Below, in pieces: positions 23,301 to 35,358 of a stretch of 64,000 nucleotides of DNA. The stretch comes from Halicephalobus mephisto (taxonomy: Eukaryota; Nematoda; Chromadorea; Rhabditida; Panagrolaimidae): contig SWDT01000008.1 of NCBI GenBank assembly GCA_009193035.1, positions 620,001 through 684,000 on the forward strand. The letters are read 5' to 3'. Made by a program: the position numbers and the translations under genes. Every line of letters begins with the position of its first letter. The stretch's first letter is position 1. The notes beneath the pieces were generated by a model. That model had not been told where the DNA came from, did not search any database, and saw only the letters and a program-made list of their open reading frames with translations.

Positions 23301-24217
23301 CGGTTAATCTTACCCATAAGTTCCTATCAGACGGCCCATGTTATTTCTGTTCATCGGGTTAATTAAAAATTTAAAAATTTAAAAATTACCCCTGTTCGAA
23401 AATACTATCCCGCATCATGTGGTCGTGACCGTCATCTCCGTCTTCGAGGTTGTGGTACCCCTTCTCGCCTCGGGGCCCGATCCTCGTTCCGACAGGTTTC
23501 GTCTTCGAAGGAGCAGAAATCCCGGGTTCTGTACCGTAATCGTCTTCAAGAAAATCATAGTTATAATTATCCTCATAAAATCCATCAGGATCATTTCCTC
23601 GATTTCTTTGATTAACTCCTTCGGAAGACTAAAATTATATTATTTTTAAAATTTAATGTTTTTACAAATTTTTTAAAAGAAATTTTTAGAATTTTTTAGA
23701 AAAATTCCAGAACTTGAGATTTCGAATGGATTCTGAATATTTTTATGAATTTCGAAAATTTCAGAATTGTCCACTAAATTCTGGAAAATTTTTATTTAAA
23801 AAAAAGTAAAATTTTAACAAAGTTAATACTGCCAAATTTGAGCCTTTGGCGAACAGTGAATGAATGCCAAATAAAATTTTAATAACATTTTAGAAATCGA
23901 AAATTTACTTTTTAAAGAAATCCTAGTACGAGTTCTCTAGAAACTTGAATAACTTGGATTTTTACAAATTTTTATTAAAATTAAATAAATTTCAAAAATT
24001 TCGAAATTCTAAAAAATTTTTTAATTTTCAAGTTTTTTAAATTCTAGAAGTTTGTTTTCGAAATAATTTTCTGATTATAATATACAGTACTCACATCAGG
24101 TCCACTGCCAGCGGCACTCGTCAACAAATATCCCTGTGATCCAGTAAAAGTCGAAGCCTTGTTAATCTGGGCGTATTGTAGCATTACAGTACTCAAAATG
24201 AAGATTAAGTGATTCAT
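20391..24217 (-). CDS. Cys-loop receptor subunit, GABA/glycine-type, non-PAR M2
   Basis: Eight exons: 24095-24217, 23390-23628, 23314-23346, 22081-22541, 21743-22036, 21209-21374, 20965-21165 and 20391-20688. All phases agree; 604 residues. A signal peptide ([17 protein letters not shown]) and an acidic Gly-rich N-terminal spacer precede the ligand-binding domain ([20 protein letters not shown]). The Cys-loop is [15 protein letters not shown], with 13 residues between the cysteines. Loop C and M1 ([29 protein letters not shown]) are of the GABA/glycine type. The stretch before M2 reads [13 protein letters not shown], where anion channels have a PAR motif. M3 ([17 protein letters not shown]), a Pro/Ser/Asn-rich loop and M4 in the last exon complete the subunit. 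Acidic residues here are known from cation-selective nematode GABA receptors (EXP-1, LGC-35), so excitatory conduction is inferred. Confidence 0.92.
22650..23160. repeat. about 30-bp tandem units in an intron
   Basis: Many copies of ATATAAAATACTAGGAAATT and TTCAAAAGTCTATGTAAGAT fill intron 3 of the channel gene. Confidence 0.85.
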
Positions 24218-24314
24218 CTTCTGAAAGTCATAAATCCCAAAAGTAATCTGAAAAAATTAATTTAATTTGAAACAATATCTTCAAAATGACCAAATTTAAG
24301 AAAAACAAAAACCA

Positions 24315-24650
24315 ATAAGGGAGCTTGGGAAAAATATGTAAGGCTTACAGGGGGAAGGGGGTCCTAGAAAAGTGCCATGTAAGTGTTACATACTTAGACA
24401 AGTTCTCTAAATTAAAAAAAGCTACAATAACTTATAAAAGATCTTGTCTAAAATATATAAGGCTTATATGGTACTTTTCTAGGACCCCCTTCCCCTGTAA
24501 GCCTTATATATTTTAAACAAGCTCCCTTATAGGTTATTTTAGCTTTTTTTAATTTAGAAAGTTTGTCTAAAATATGTAACAATTACATGCCACTTTTCTG
24601 GGACCCCCCTCCCCCTGTAAGCATTATATATTTTAGGCAAGCTCCCTAAA
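24315..24650. mobile_element. MITE, family 4 (GGGAGCTTG ends), composite
   Basis: Inverted ends ATAAGGGAGCTTGGG and AGCTCCCTTAT at 24315-24532 surround TAAGGCTTACAGGGGGAAGG and its inverted partner. A partial second unit follows to 24650. A related single copy is at 43511-43724. Confidence 0.75.
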
Positions 24651-26239
24651 TCGAGATTTCACGTTTTGTCTTTGTTTCTTGAATGTAATCGCGTAATAAA
24701 ATCTCGGCCCGAGAGCAACAGAGCGGCAAGTCTTGGGTGGAGGCGAAATAAAAAATGCCTGAGGAAATACAAATGGGAATCTTCGAATAAATTTAGTCAA
24801 AATGAAATATCGATTTTTAAATTTGAAATTATTTCGAAATTAACTATACTGTAGCTGGTTAAAATGTTAATTGACAAAGTTGAAAGTTATAAAACTTTTT
24901 TAGTAACAAGTTACTTTTAAATGTACTTCTGTGGTGATGAAAATAACAAATTTGTCAAGGATTTCGAAAAATATTCATATTCAGAAGACGTCAGAAATTT
25001 TAAAAATTCAGAAAATGATAAATCGAAAATCCATCATTGAAGGTTTTTGTAATATTAAATTTTTTTAATTTATCAATAAAAATTTAAAAAATTCCGAATT
25101 AAGAATTGAAAGTGATTAACGAAACAGAATGTAAAAAATTTTTTGTGTTTTCTTAATTGACTAGTCCTGTACGATTTAATTTTTTAGTTTATTCGAACAC
25201 TGTTGTAGATACATAGTGTCCATGAATGGAGATATTCAGGATATCCTAGACTTAACAGTCTCCTCTCTCTATTGAGGAGTGTAAAAAGGAACACTTAACA
25301 CCTACGCACGTCACCAACGAAACAGATGGATCAAAGAAGCAAAAAATTAAAATTGAAAATTTAATTTAAGTTTGAAATTGTATTGTTTATAAATTTGATA
25401 TAGTGCGAAATAGGAATAAAAGTAAAAAAAGTAAAAAAGGAATATTTCGGTTAATCGGGGCTCCCCTGGGTGTTGCGCTTATATTATTAGTATTGTTTCT
25501 ACAGTGTATTTTGTCCGTCTTAATAAAAGACATAAAAACATCAAAGATACAAAATTCGAACGATTCAATGTCGTTCGTTTTTTCACTTTTGAATGACGTC
25601 ATATCTGCTATTAATTGATATTCAAATCTGATCCTTGTGCCTCAGGAATTTCCGTCCTGAGGATTTTCTCACTTTCCGCGACACTGAATACCAGGATTGA
25701 AAGTGAAATCCAGAACTTTCTCTAAGCAGAAGTTATCTTCATATTACTGTGCTTTCATGACTACAGTATTAAACACATCTTACTAATCTACAATATATTG
25801 ATAGTTAAGCATTTTTAAGAATCAAAGAAATTCAGAAAATTGGAATTCGAAAATTTTTCATCAATGGCTTTTGTTATATTAGTTTTTTGAGAAACAATTC
25901 CATAAATAAAAAAAACTCAATTAAAGTCGAAATGTGCCTGTGGTTAAATGACCGAACCGCAATTAGAAAGGTTGAAGGTCGAATTTGGAACACTTTCAAT
26001 CCAGATAATTACTCCCAGATAACTAAGCTTCCTTAACAATGCCAAATACCGATTAAATATTTCATTTTTCGAAATAGTAATGTTCAAAAAGGTTTAAGAA
26101 GATTTAAAAAGTTTAAAACACAACTTAAAATAGAAAATTTTTGTTTTGCTGACTTTTTTCGAAGAACGTCTCAGCGAGGAAATGAACGAAATTCAATTGA
26201 AGTCAGAGTCCTCAATAGTTCGACAAATGGACTATAAAT

Positions 26240-26680
26240 TGAAAAGATCACTGTTCCATATTATCAAAGTTAACTATTAAAGTTTGAAGTTGAAATTCAA
26301 AATCAAAGTTAACGATCAAAGTTTGAAGTTGAAGTTGACCATCAAAGTTAATGATCAAAGTTTAAGGCCGAAATTTGAACTTTCCGTGCTCAGACAACAT
26401 TTATGGATTTTTTCTATTTCAAAAATCTTATCTAAATTGATAAGACTTGATATATGCATTTTTTGAATCAAAACATAATTTATAAATTGTCTTTTAGAAC
26501 GAAAAGTTCAAATTTTGACTTCGAACTTTGACTGTCAACTTTAACTTCGAACTTTGATCGTTAACTTTGATTTCGAACCTCGACTTCAAACTTTGATTGT
26601 CAAGTTTAATTTCGAACTTCAACTTCAAACTTTTACTGTCAACTTCGACTTCGAACTTTGACTGTCAAGTGTGATGAAAC
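26240..26680. repeat. foldback of AAAGTTTGAAGTTGA repeats
   Basis: The left part (26260-26375) repeats ATCAAAGTTAACGATCAAAG and GTTTGAAGTTGAAGTTGA. The right part (26500-26670) carries the reverse complement many times (TTCGAACTTTGATCGTTAAC). The two could form an imperfect hairpin of over 100 bp. Confidence 0.75.
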
Positions 26681-27716
26681 AAAACAAAGAAATCACGTCT
26701 TGGTCCTAGGAGGAAACTTTAAATAAGTTTGTACTTTTATAATGATGATAACTGAAATATATCGAAAATCTTTTCAAATCTTAATTTCTATGGAATTGTT
26801 AAAACACTAAGGATAAATATAAACAAAAAATTAATAGCTTATAGAATACTGAATTTTGAATAACTTAGTCAAAATAAAAAAGAAATATTTTCATCCCACC
26901 AATCCGTAGTGCAAGACCCAGACTACTTCTGGTACTGACCAACAATTCGTACTTATTCCCTGAGGGTCCCCGAACAATGGACACACGTTCGAGTCAACTA
27001 AAGCCTTTTTTTCACGTGGGTGCCATCGATGCTTATTTTGGTCGGAATGGTCCCAAGGGTCAAAGTGTCAAATTCTTTTCAACGCTTTCTAACATCCCGG
27101 ATTCGGATATCTTCAAAAGTTTTGATGGATTATCCTGTATTCTTCGAGATCCACAGGGAGGATTTAAAAAATGTAAAAATCTCAACTTGTTTTGAACCCA
27201 GTTTTTACTCGATAAAATTCAAATTTAATAAATATTTTTAAAAACGGATTTAATTACGGTACAAGATTAGATAGTATATTAAAATATGAAATTTCGAAAA
27301 TTATAATTTTAATTTTTACAATAAGAAAAATGAAATTTTTTAAAAAAGATCAATTGTGATTTTTCATCCTCACAAAATCGATAAATTTGAGCTGCTTGGA
27401 AACAGATGTAAATCCAGTTTAAATGGCCCTACTAACATGCTCTGGAAATTCCTGACGAGATGGGGAACAGATGATGAAAGATTTATTGAAATTTATCTTT
27501 TATAAAAAATCATTCTATTATAAAAATTAGAAATTAATTTTTTATGAGAATATCTTAAAATGACGTTTGTCAACTTTCTGGAAAATTTTAGAACTTCTCA
27601 AGTCGGATATTGATTCTGGAGGATTTTAGATAAAAAATAAAATTCTTGTAAAATATGAATAGTGTAAAATTTGAATCTGGCAAAAAACGAATGAATGTCA
27701 TTTATCATTTTTATAA

Positions 27717-27896
27717 TACAGTAGAACTTGGATATAAGATACCCCCGCTATAATATATATCTTGTTATAGCATGCGGTCTGAGTAAGTGAGTTTGATTAG
27801 TCTGTTTTCAAAATTATCCCGTTATAATATATCCTTTATTAGAGATACGCTTTTCCAGGTCCCAAGGGAGGTATCTTATATCTAACTTCGACTGTA
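27717..27896. mobile_element. MITE, family 2, copy 2
   Basis: TACAGTAGAACTTGGATATA to a diverged right end, CTTATATCTAACTTCGACTGTA. Confidence 0.8.
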
Positions 27897-27944
27897 ATAC
27901 TATCATCAAAATGGAGATGGAACAAGTTTATTTTGAAATTGTAA

Positions 27945-28118
27945 TACAGTAGAACTTGGATATAAGATATCCCCACTATAAGATATCTCACGTTATAGCA
28001 TACGGTGTGAGTAAGTTTGGTTAGTCTATCTTCACATTCACCCCTACTATAACATATCCTTTATTAAAGATACGCTTTGCCCGATTCTAAGGAAGTATCT
28101 TATATCCAAATCCTACCA
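27945..28118. mobile_element. MITE, family 2, copy 3
   Basis: Begins TACAGTAGAACTTGGATATA. The right end is decayed (TATATCCAAATCCTACCACA). It lies 48 bp from copy 2 in the same orientation. Confidence 0.75.
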
Positions 28119-29414
28119 CATTTCAAAAATCAATTTTTACAAGAAATTTATTTCGATAGAAAATTCCAGAATCCTCTAGGAAAAGTTTGGAATTTGATGT
28201 TTCAGATATCGATTTCAAAAGTTTCATAAATTCTGGAATATTCTGAATATTTTTATTAAATTTTCGAAAATTTCAGAATTGTTTATTAAAATTTAGGAAC
28301 TTTCACAGGATTTTAGGCAGTTTCAAAAACTTCTGTAAAATTTTCGAAAATTCCAGAATCTTTCAATGGATTCCGGAAAGTTCGGAAAACATTCACGAAA
28401 TTCTAGTCTAAAAAATCAAACATTAATTGGGAAAATTTCCTGATCAGTCATAGGATATTTCATCTTTGAACAGAAGCCGACTGAACAAATGGCAATTTAG
28501 TTTCCATTGTTTAAGTTAAGAAAAAAGCAATAATTCAAGACTGTCCATCGGAGGTCGTAAAATATTTCACCCGGGAGTCGTGATCGAAGTAATCACGTCA
28601 GTTGGAGTCTATTGGATCGTCTTTTACTGAAAACCAGACCATGTGCTTAGATGATGATGAAATCTCCAATTGATCTAATTCATCGGAAAGATTATTAAAA
28701 ATTAACTACAGTAATCTTCTTCAATGATTTTTTTACAGACAAAAAGTCAGAGATGTACAAATGAAAGACAATTAAAGGGTAATTAATGACTACAATTTAT
28801 TTGATTTATTCAACATAGGCTTTGTATTTTAACTTTTGCATGGAGCTCGAAATAGATTTTTTAAGAGTTTCCTCATTGGTCTGCAGCAAAACAAAATCTA
28901 AAGGACAATTAATGAACTTCGTAGGGAGGAAAACTCAACATCATTCATGGCAGAATTAAGGCTTCCGTTGTCGATAGTTCCATCGATCTTCATCCTCGAA
29001 AGACAGATTTTGAGTACTGGATCTGCAGAGGTTCGTGATTTACCCTATAACCATGAGCTTAGTTACTAGTACTTTAAGGATTAGCAGAACTTGTTTCACT
29101 GACCATTGTACTCATTTGACAATCTTATATATCGAAAGACTTTCTCGATAGCAGTTGTGGCAGTTTAGAAAGCTAGTTTTTAACTCGTTTGAAAATTGCA
29201 TTTTTACAGAGTATTGATTTTTTAAATATAGTCTACTTTTCTATGTGCAGGTGATGTGGAGGAATCTCAGTGGAGAGCTGTTAGCCGAGTGTGCCGAGGA
29301 ACTGGGCGGTGTTTATATTTCCATCTGTTTTCATGAGATAGTTGGAAGCATGTGCTTTATAAATACAAAGATAAAGCAAAATCATATACTCATTTTAAAA
29401 ATTACAAGTGGACA

Positions 29415-30895
29415 ATGAATACTCTTTTGTTTAATCCCGACTATATGGCTAAATATTACAATTGTTCTGGAAGAACCTATGACGAATGGAAAGCCCTCGG
29501 GCAACCAAATATCCTTTTGGGATTTGTCTATACTATTCTTGGAGTCATCTTCATGACCATACTATTGCCATTCATGATAGTTTTTGTCAAATCAGACCTC
29601 ATGAAGTATTCTTGCTACAAAGTGAGTTTCTTAAAGATAGTGTTTTCAGTATATATTGTATCTCAGATAATGTTCTTCCTTGGGATCGTAGACTGCATCC
29701 AAATTCCAATTGGTGGTTTCTTTGCTGGATACGCAGCGGCTGTTGGAATGGTCTATTGCATGGCTCCAACGGTTAACTACATCATGGGGTGCATTGGTCT
29801 TGCTTGCTGGTGTAGTGGATCCTTGACGTGTATGATCCTCGCCTTCAATCGCTCTATTGACTTAATCAAGCCAGATTTCGGACGAAAGATTTTCAGTGGT
29901 AGAAAGACCATTATCTGGTTACTGTTTCCTGTCATTTATTTCTTTTTGTTTTCCTTCTTCCACTCTGGACCATCTTTCAACTCAAATTTCTATGCTTTCT
30001 TCTTCGATCCGTTTGTCGGAACCCCTGAGAGGAACGGATTTGTCGACAGTGAACATGCAAGTTAAATTGAGGTTATTTTAGCATTTTTATTTTATTATTA
30101 CAGTACCCTCATATGATGCATTCACTCCATAACGTTATGGTTCTCGTTGTCCTCATCGCCGCCTATTCTTCTCTGATTATTCATCTCTCTATCAAAACCG
30201 CGAAATCGCAAAATGTAGTCAAGATGAGTAGAATTCAGAGACAAACTATTCTCCAATGTACCGTTATCTGCACCGGAACCTTCATTACCACTGTTATTTA
30301 TGTAATTATTTTTATTTAAAGAACAATCAATTTCAGATTATTCTGATGAGTATAGGAATAGGATGGTTTTTCCGTTTAAGAATCAGCAATTGCGCTTTTT
30401 TAAATTTCAATCAAAACTATTTTTTTAGTTGTTTTTTATTTTAAAGTATCAGCAAAAATGTAGAGGAACTTTTCAAGATTCTGATGATATAAAAATTTAC
30501 AAAAAGAAGAATGATTTGGATTAATGATTTATGTTTAACAATTAAAAAACAGAAAATTGTTGAATGATTCTTAAACAGAATAATTGTCTTCTTAGAACCA
30601 CTCATCAGAATACCTGATGTTGACTTTCTGTTTTTTACTTTTTGTTCATTAGTTGTAATTCTAGGTTTACATGCAATTCCTACCAACTCCGGTCTGGGTG
30701 GTTATTATAGCAGAAATCACCTGGCAATTGAGCCACGGAGCTGCTGGGATATCCTATGCACTGTTCAACACGACTTTGAGGAAAGAGTTGATCAAAGTCT
30801 TTTGTTCCAAGTCAGTAATTGCTCCACTTACAAGCATAACAGCTAGAAGATATGGGCTTTCCAGAAGTGATTATAGCCGTAACTTAAAGTACTGA
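29415..30895 (+). CDS. serpentine chemoreceptor, class T (srt), possibly frameshifted
   Basis: Exons 29415-29621, 29667-30060 (approximate end), 30104-30301 and 30665-30895. The start MNTLLFNPDYMAKYYNCSGR and the motif SCYK-IMFFLGIVDCIQIP are hallmarks of the nematode srt family of seven-transmembrane receptors. Further transmembrane segments are visible (LLGFVYTILGVIFMTILLPF, TIIWLLFPVIYFFLFSFF, VMVLVVLIAAYSSLIIHLSI). The last exon has QFLPTPVW and WQLSHGAAGISYALFN, also typical. The first intron is only 45 nt and has no in-frame stop. Exon 2 reaches the GTTAA donor in phase 1, but exon 3 (YPHMMHSLHN) needs phase 0, so either a one-base error or mutation lies near 30015-30060, or an unusual donor (GTCGGA at 30015) is used. 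It presumably acts in sensory neurons; the ligand is unknown. Confidence 0.82.
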
Positions 30896-33800
30896 GGATT
30901 TACATTAACTATATTTGGTAGTATTGGTAGTAATTCCCAATGTAAGAAATAAATTATATTTGTGGTACAATTGATAGATTCATTAAGGACAATGAAATGA
31001 GTATTTGTTGAAGTATTCAAAAAGTATAAAAAACGAATAATTTTTTATGATCAAAAACTAAACATACGGTAATTTTCGAAAATTAAACAGCATTTATCAG
31101 AATTGCCCAGAGACTAATTTCTCCATCGTAATAAATTCTTGAATCTCACTAACAATATCGAAAATGAAATCCTTTAACGTTCTTCAGAGACTTGTCAATT
31201 GGATAATCCTTGTTAACTTTGTCTCCAAAGACTCGGTAGTTTTAGAAACAGTTCTTATTGTGGATTCCATCGCAATCATTTTGTTGCATTAAAGAATTAA
31301 CTTTACATAAGAAATTGTTATTGATAAAAATACCGGTATTTGCCATTACCATTCTCACAAATTGTAAATCACAACTATTTAAGCAAATCTGAAATTGATC
31401 GTTGATGCTTGGATAACATTTTGAATGAAAGGCTTATGACCCGCTTACTGTTTTTCTAACGAAGCTAAAAACAAAAAAATGCAATTACGAATCACAGAAT
31501 CACAAAACTTCATGACCAGGATGACTGCCATCTTCATGACTCCAATTAGTTTTTCCGTCGGGATTAAACGTCATTGAAGTGGACATTTCACGCGCTTAGA
31601 TAGTTTTAATGAATTTTAATTAAATATAAATATTCCGGGACTTTCAAGCTTTATAATTTCTTAACTGAAATAAAAAACAGATATTAATGCAGAATATTCT
31701 GAAATATGTTCAGTTTTTAGATCACTAATTCAAAAAATAAGATTTTTCTTAAGTTTAACTCCTTGTAAAAAAGAATCAAGTTAGTAATAATGCCCAATAT
31801 GTACCACAAAACACGGAATTCTTCAGTTTGGATTATTATTTAACAGATATCATGCAATTCTTCTTCCTTAATGTTTTACCGATGAAAACTTCTACAACAA
31901 AAATTTGAAAAGTGAATTTTGTTATTTAATTAAAAATTATTGATTACAGTACAACTAATTATTGTTTTCTAAAAATCATGATGGGCAATGATGAAAGACA
32001 ATTCCCATTGCGTCAGTGTAGGAGAAAGTAATGCATACCTTTGAAACGTAACAAGTCATCCATGTGCTCATTAAAGTGCAAATGACTTTCTGTCACATTG
32101 GCATCTCTATCAGAAATTTCTTTAAATGAGCCATAGGGAATAATAGCAAAAATAAGTTTTAAATCTACTTCGAAAAGTATTTATTTGAAAAGTAACAGAA
32201 TTTTTAATGATTTTTACTTTTTATTACATCATTACTATGACGAATGATTCTCTTTAACAATGATTTTAAATTTCAAACTTCCAATGATTTCATAACTTCC
32301 TGTTAACAATTAACTTTGGAAACTTGTTACTTATTCACGCTTGAATGTTCTCTGTTTAAGTTACCAATTCTAGATAGAAAATAATACAACATATTTGCAA
32401 TAAATGTAAGTATCAATTATTAAGCATGTTGAAGGAAATATAATTTTTCCAAGAAACACCAAAAGTATACCCAAGGAAAATTATAATTTTAACAAAAACC
32501 AAAAGATGAAATTATAAATCATGTGCACCATGAAAAGCGCTAATAGTTTAATTTCTATTAATGTGTTTGAAATACTTAAAATTTATGGTTTTTATGCTTT
32601 ATCGTTTGTATAAATCGGTAATGAGTCCTTTAGAACTGCAGCATCAAATGTGAAGGACTTCAGATATAAAAACAAAACCTCTATAACTAAGTCGAGTAAA
32701 ATTTCATATCATGCTATCACTATCATTCGCCTGGATAATATATCAAATAACGAGTATGTTACTCTTTGTTATTAAGATTCTGTTGTAAAAACTTGCCATA
32801 GCATTGGTTAATAGGGTAAATTCATCAAAGCAATCAAGGAAGCTTCGTTTTAATATGACTTATTGCATAACAAATTAGTGTGCATAATGTGCAATAAGCA
32901 ATCTAATTTCTGTAACAATATGCACCTGAAGTAGTATGAGATATATCTTCTATTAAATTGACCGAAGCAACAGAATTCTAACTATTTGCTAAAGCCTGTT
33001 GATTCTCTATTGTGCATATGAGATGGTAAATTTAATGGTGTTTGAAATACAATAGGAATCAGTTTTCCAATAGCACTTTAGTGTGGAATTAAGAAAGAAA
33101 AGTAATTAGGTAGACTATTGAAGTTAATTATTACTTTTTCCAGTGATATGGAGCACACTAAATATAGAACTGTTGTTGCATTCGTTTGTATTCGGAAAAT
33201 GCGGTGATATCAAGAAATTTTTACTGTGAAATTTATTGTTTATAAAAAAGTGAGCAGCAAAATAAAATTAATAATTCATGTAAACCTCCTGAATCGATCG
33301 GCTGACGTATTCTGATCAGTTTGAAGTTTTACTTTTTAAATAACAATTGTATAAAAAATATTATTTTTTCAATTACATTGCAATCACGAATTACACAAAA
33401 TGATGTAATTTAATTTTCTAAATATATTAGATTTTGTTTCAATAGATACTGGACTCTACATCGTAGAAAAAACTAATTGATCGGATCGACAATAACGCCA
33501 GGGATCTAGAGAAACTGCTAATAGTCTCTGTAAAGATTCATCAATCGTATTGCGTTTGTATTTTATAGCGCGTTTATAAGGTTTAATTACTCAAGTTTGA
33601 ATTCGGAATAAATCGAAGAAAAGACAATATTTCGAACACTAACAGTATAGATATGATCTCATCAGCAAATCTTTAATTAGTAATAAATTACGTTTTTGAC
33701 ACACTATCTTTCTTTATAGTTTCAAATACAGCATTGATAATGGAGGAAATTTAGGAACTATAGAGGATTGTTCTGGTTTCAGATTAACAAATGTTATATT

Positions 33801-35358
33801 GTTTTCTAAGGATCGGATAATCGTATCTCATTTAATTGTTTTAGGCATATGTTAGATATTGTATGTTTAATTTAGCTATACGATGTTTTTTTGATTTCGA
33901 AACGGTTCGATAAAGTGTTAAAGTGCATTTAATTATTAACTTCTCTTCATTCTAAAATCTAAGCAATATACAGTTGGAAATAATCCAGTTAACTGAATAT
34001 TCTAATATACCAACTTTGAGGATAACTAATGATAAACATCACATTTTATATCAAGAAGAAATTTACTGTTTTCAATTTTTTATATTTGATTAAGAAACTT
34101 ATTATTTTGTTACTCTAAAAAATTATTTCAAATCTCTATCCATCAGCATCCTGAAATTCAATATTTAAAAAATTATGTTAAATACTAACTAATTCTTTTC
34201 ATTTGCATATTTGATTATTGATTCTTTACATATTTATAGAAATAATATCAAAATTAACACCCCCAGTCCCGATTATGGCTTTCCTAGCATTTAGTAGATT
34301 TTCAAATGCTGAGTTCAACCACGCATACGATTTTTGTGAATTTTTTATCTGGACACACGAATCTCTAAGTTGAAAATTGGATCTAAAGCATTCAAAGAAC
34401 TCGAATACAATCCCATATTATCAAATCATTTATTAATTACCAAAATAGTCAAGTTACTAACTATCGATTGATAAGTGAAGCACTTATTTTTACTTATTAT
34501 GGACTGAGATATGACGGATTTTATATATCCTCCAATATCATCTCTAATAGACTTTTCCTGATAATTGCTTCAAATAAGAAATGCGACCCACTTCGGTTTA
34601 AAGAGAAATTTTAGTTGTATCGGTATATAAAAGATAATTAGATTTTTGATTAACACTTTGGAGAGAAAAAAATTAAGGAAATATCTAAAAATACCAACAT
34701 GCTTTGCTCAGTGCAGTCATGAGTGTGTTTTCTTAGTTCTCTGAGTTTTTTGCTTTATATAGTGAGTCAAATACTCTCATGAATACATTACATGGTGATT
34801 CATGTCATGAAATCATCGAAATTTTAAAGATCTCAAAAATCTCCTTTTTGTTTGAAATCAGAGAAACCATGAAAAATTTCCAAGTTAATATTTTGTGCTC
34901 AGCTAAAAAATTCACAATAATATTATATATGGTTGAACTCAGCATTCAAAAATATACCAAACATTAGTGAAATCACAATTGGACTGAGTGTGTTGACGCA
35001 ATTTCTCATTGACGGATTATGCAAATTGGAATACAGACAATTCACTCCAAATAATCCAAAAAGTAAAACATCATCGCAAACAATCTGATTTTTATTTTCA
35101 CACAATTTTCATTATTGAAAAATTCAGTCGTTATTAAGGTTGTTCGAAATGTTGTTCTCGGCACTTTATTCCGAACACTCAAACTTGGATAATTAAACCT
35201 TATAAACGCGCTATAAAATACAAACGCAACACGATCGATAAGTCTGCTAAGACTGTTAGCAGTCTTTCTGGATCGGTAGCGTTATCGCCGTTCCGATCAA
35301 AGGTTTTATTGTTAACAATCAGCACTTTTGTCTTTCATTTCTAATCCCTAATATCATT
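30896..35358. other. intergenic 4.4 kb, no gene; inverted block at ends of its right part
   Basis: No frame over 62 codons with coding character on either strand. It contains an inverted duplication whose arms are about 33478-33615 and 35160-35303, plus a shorter inner pair (TTCAAATGCTGAGTTCAACC near 34300, inverted near 34931). Confidence 0.6.
33478..35303. repeat. inverted repeat arms flanking 1.5 kb
   Basis: Left arm 33478-33615 starts TGATCGGATCGACAATAACG and contains GTTTGTATTTTATAGCGCGT then TTATAAGGTTTAATTA. The right arm 35160-35303 is its reverse complement with substitutions (ACGCGCTATAAAATACAAAC). The right arm ends about 55 bp before the start codon of the acyltransferase gene, so it includes that gene's proximal promoter. 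Confidence 0.75.

Larger units (their letters stand above)
24660..29410. other. long intergenic region, no confident gene
   Basis: Holds two adjacent family-2 MITEs, a foldback block, a tRNA-like remnant and scattered short frames. The frame at 25403-25618 (+) would give a 71-residue protein with one hydrophobic segment (APLGVALILLVLFLQCILSV), but it starts inside a repeated block and an equally long frame lies opposite it. A frame at 26977-27195 (+) also has no recognisable content. Confidence 0.5.
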
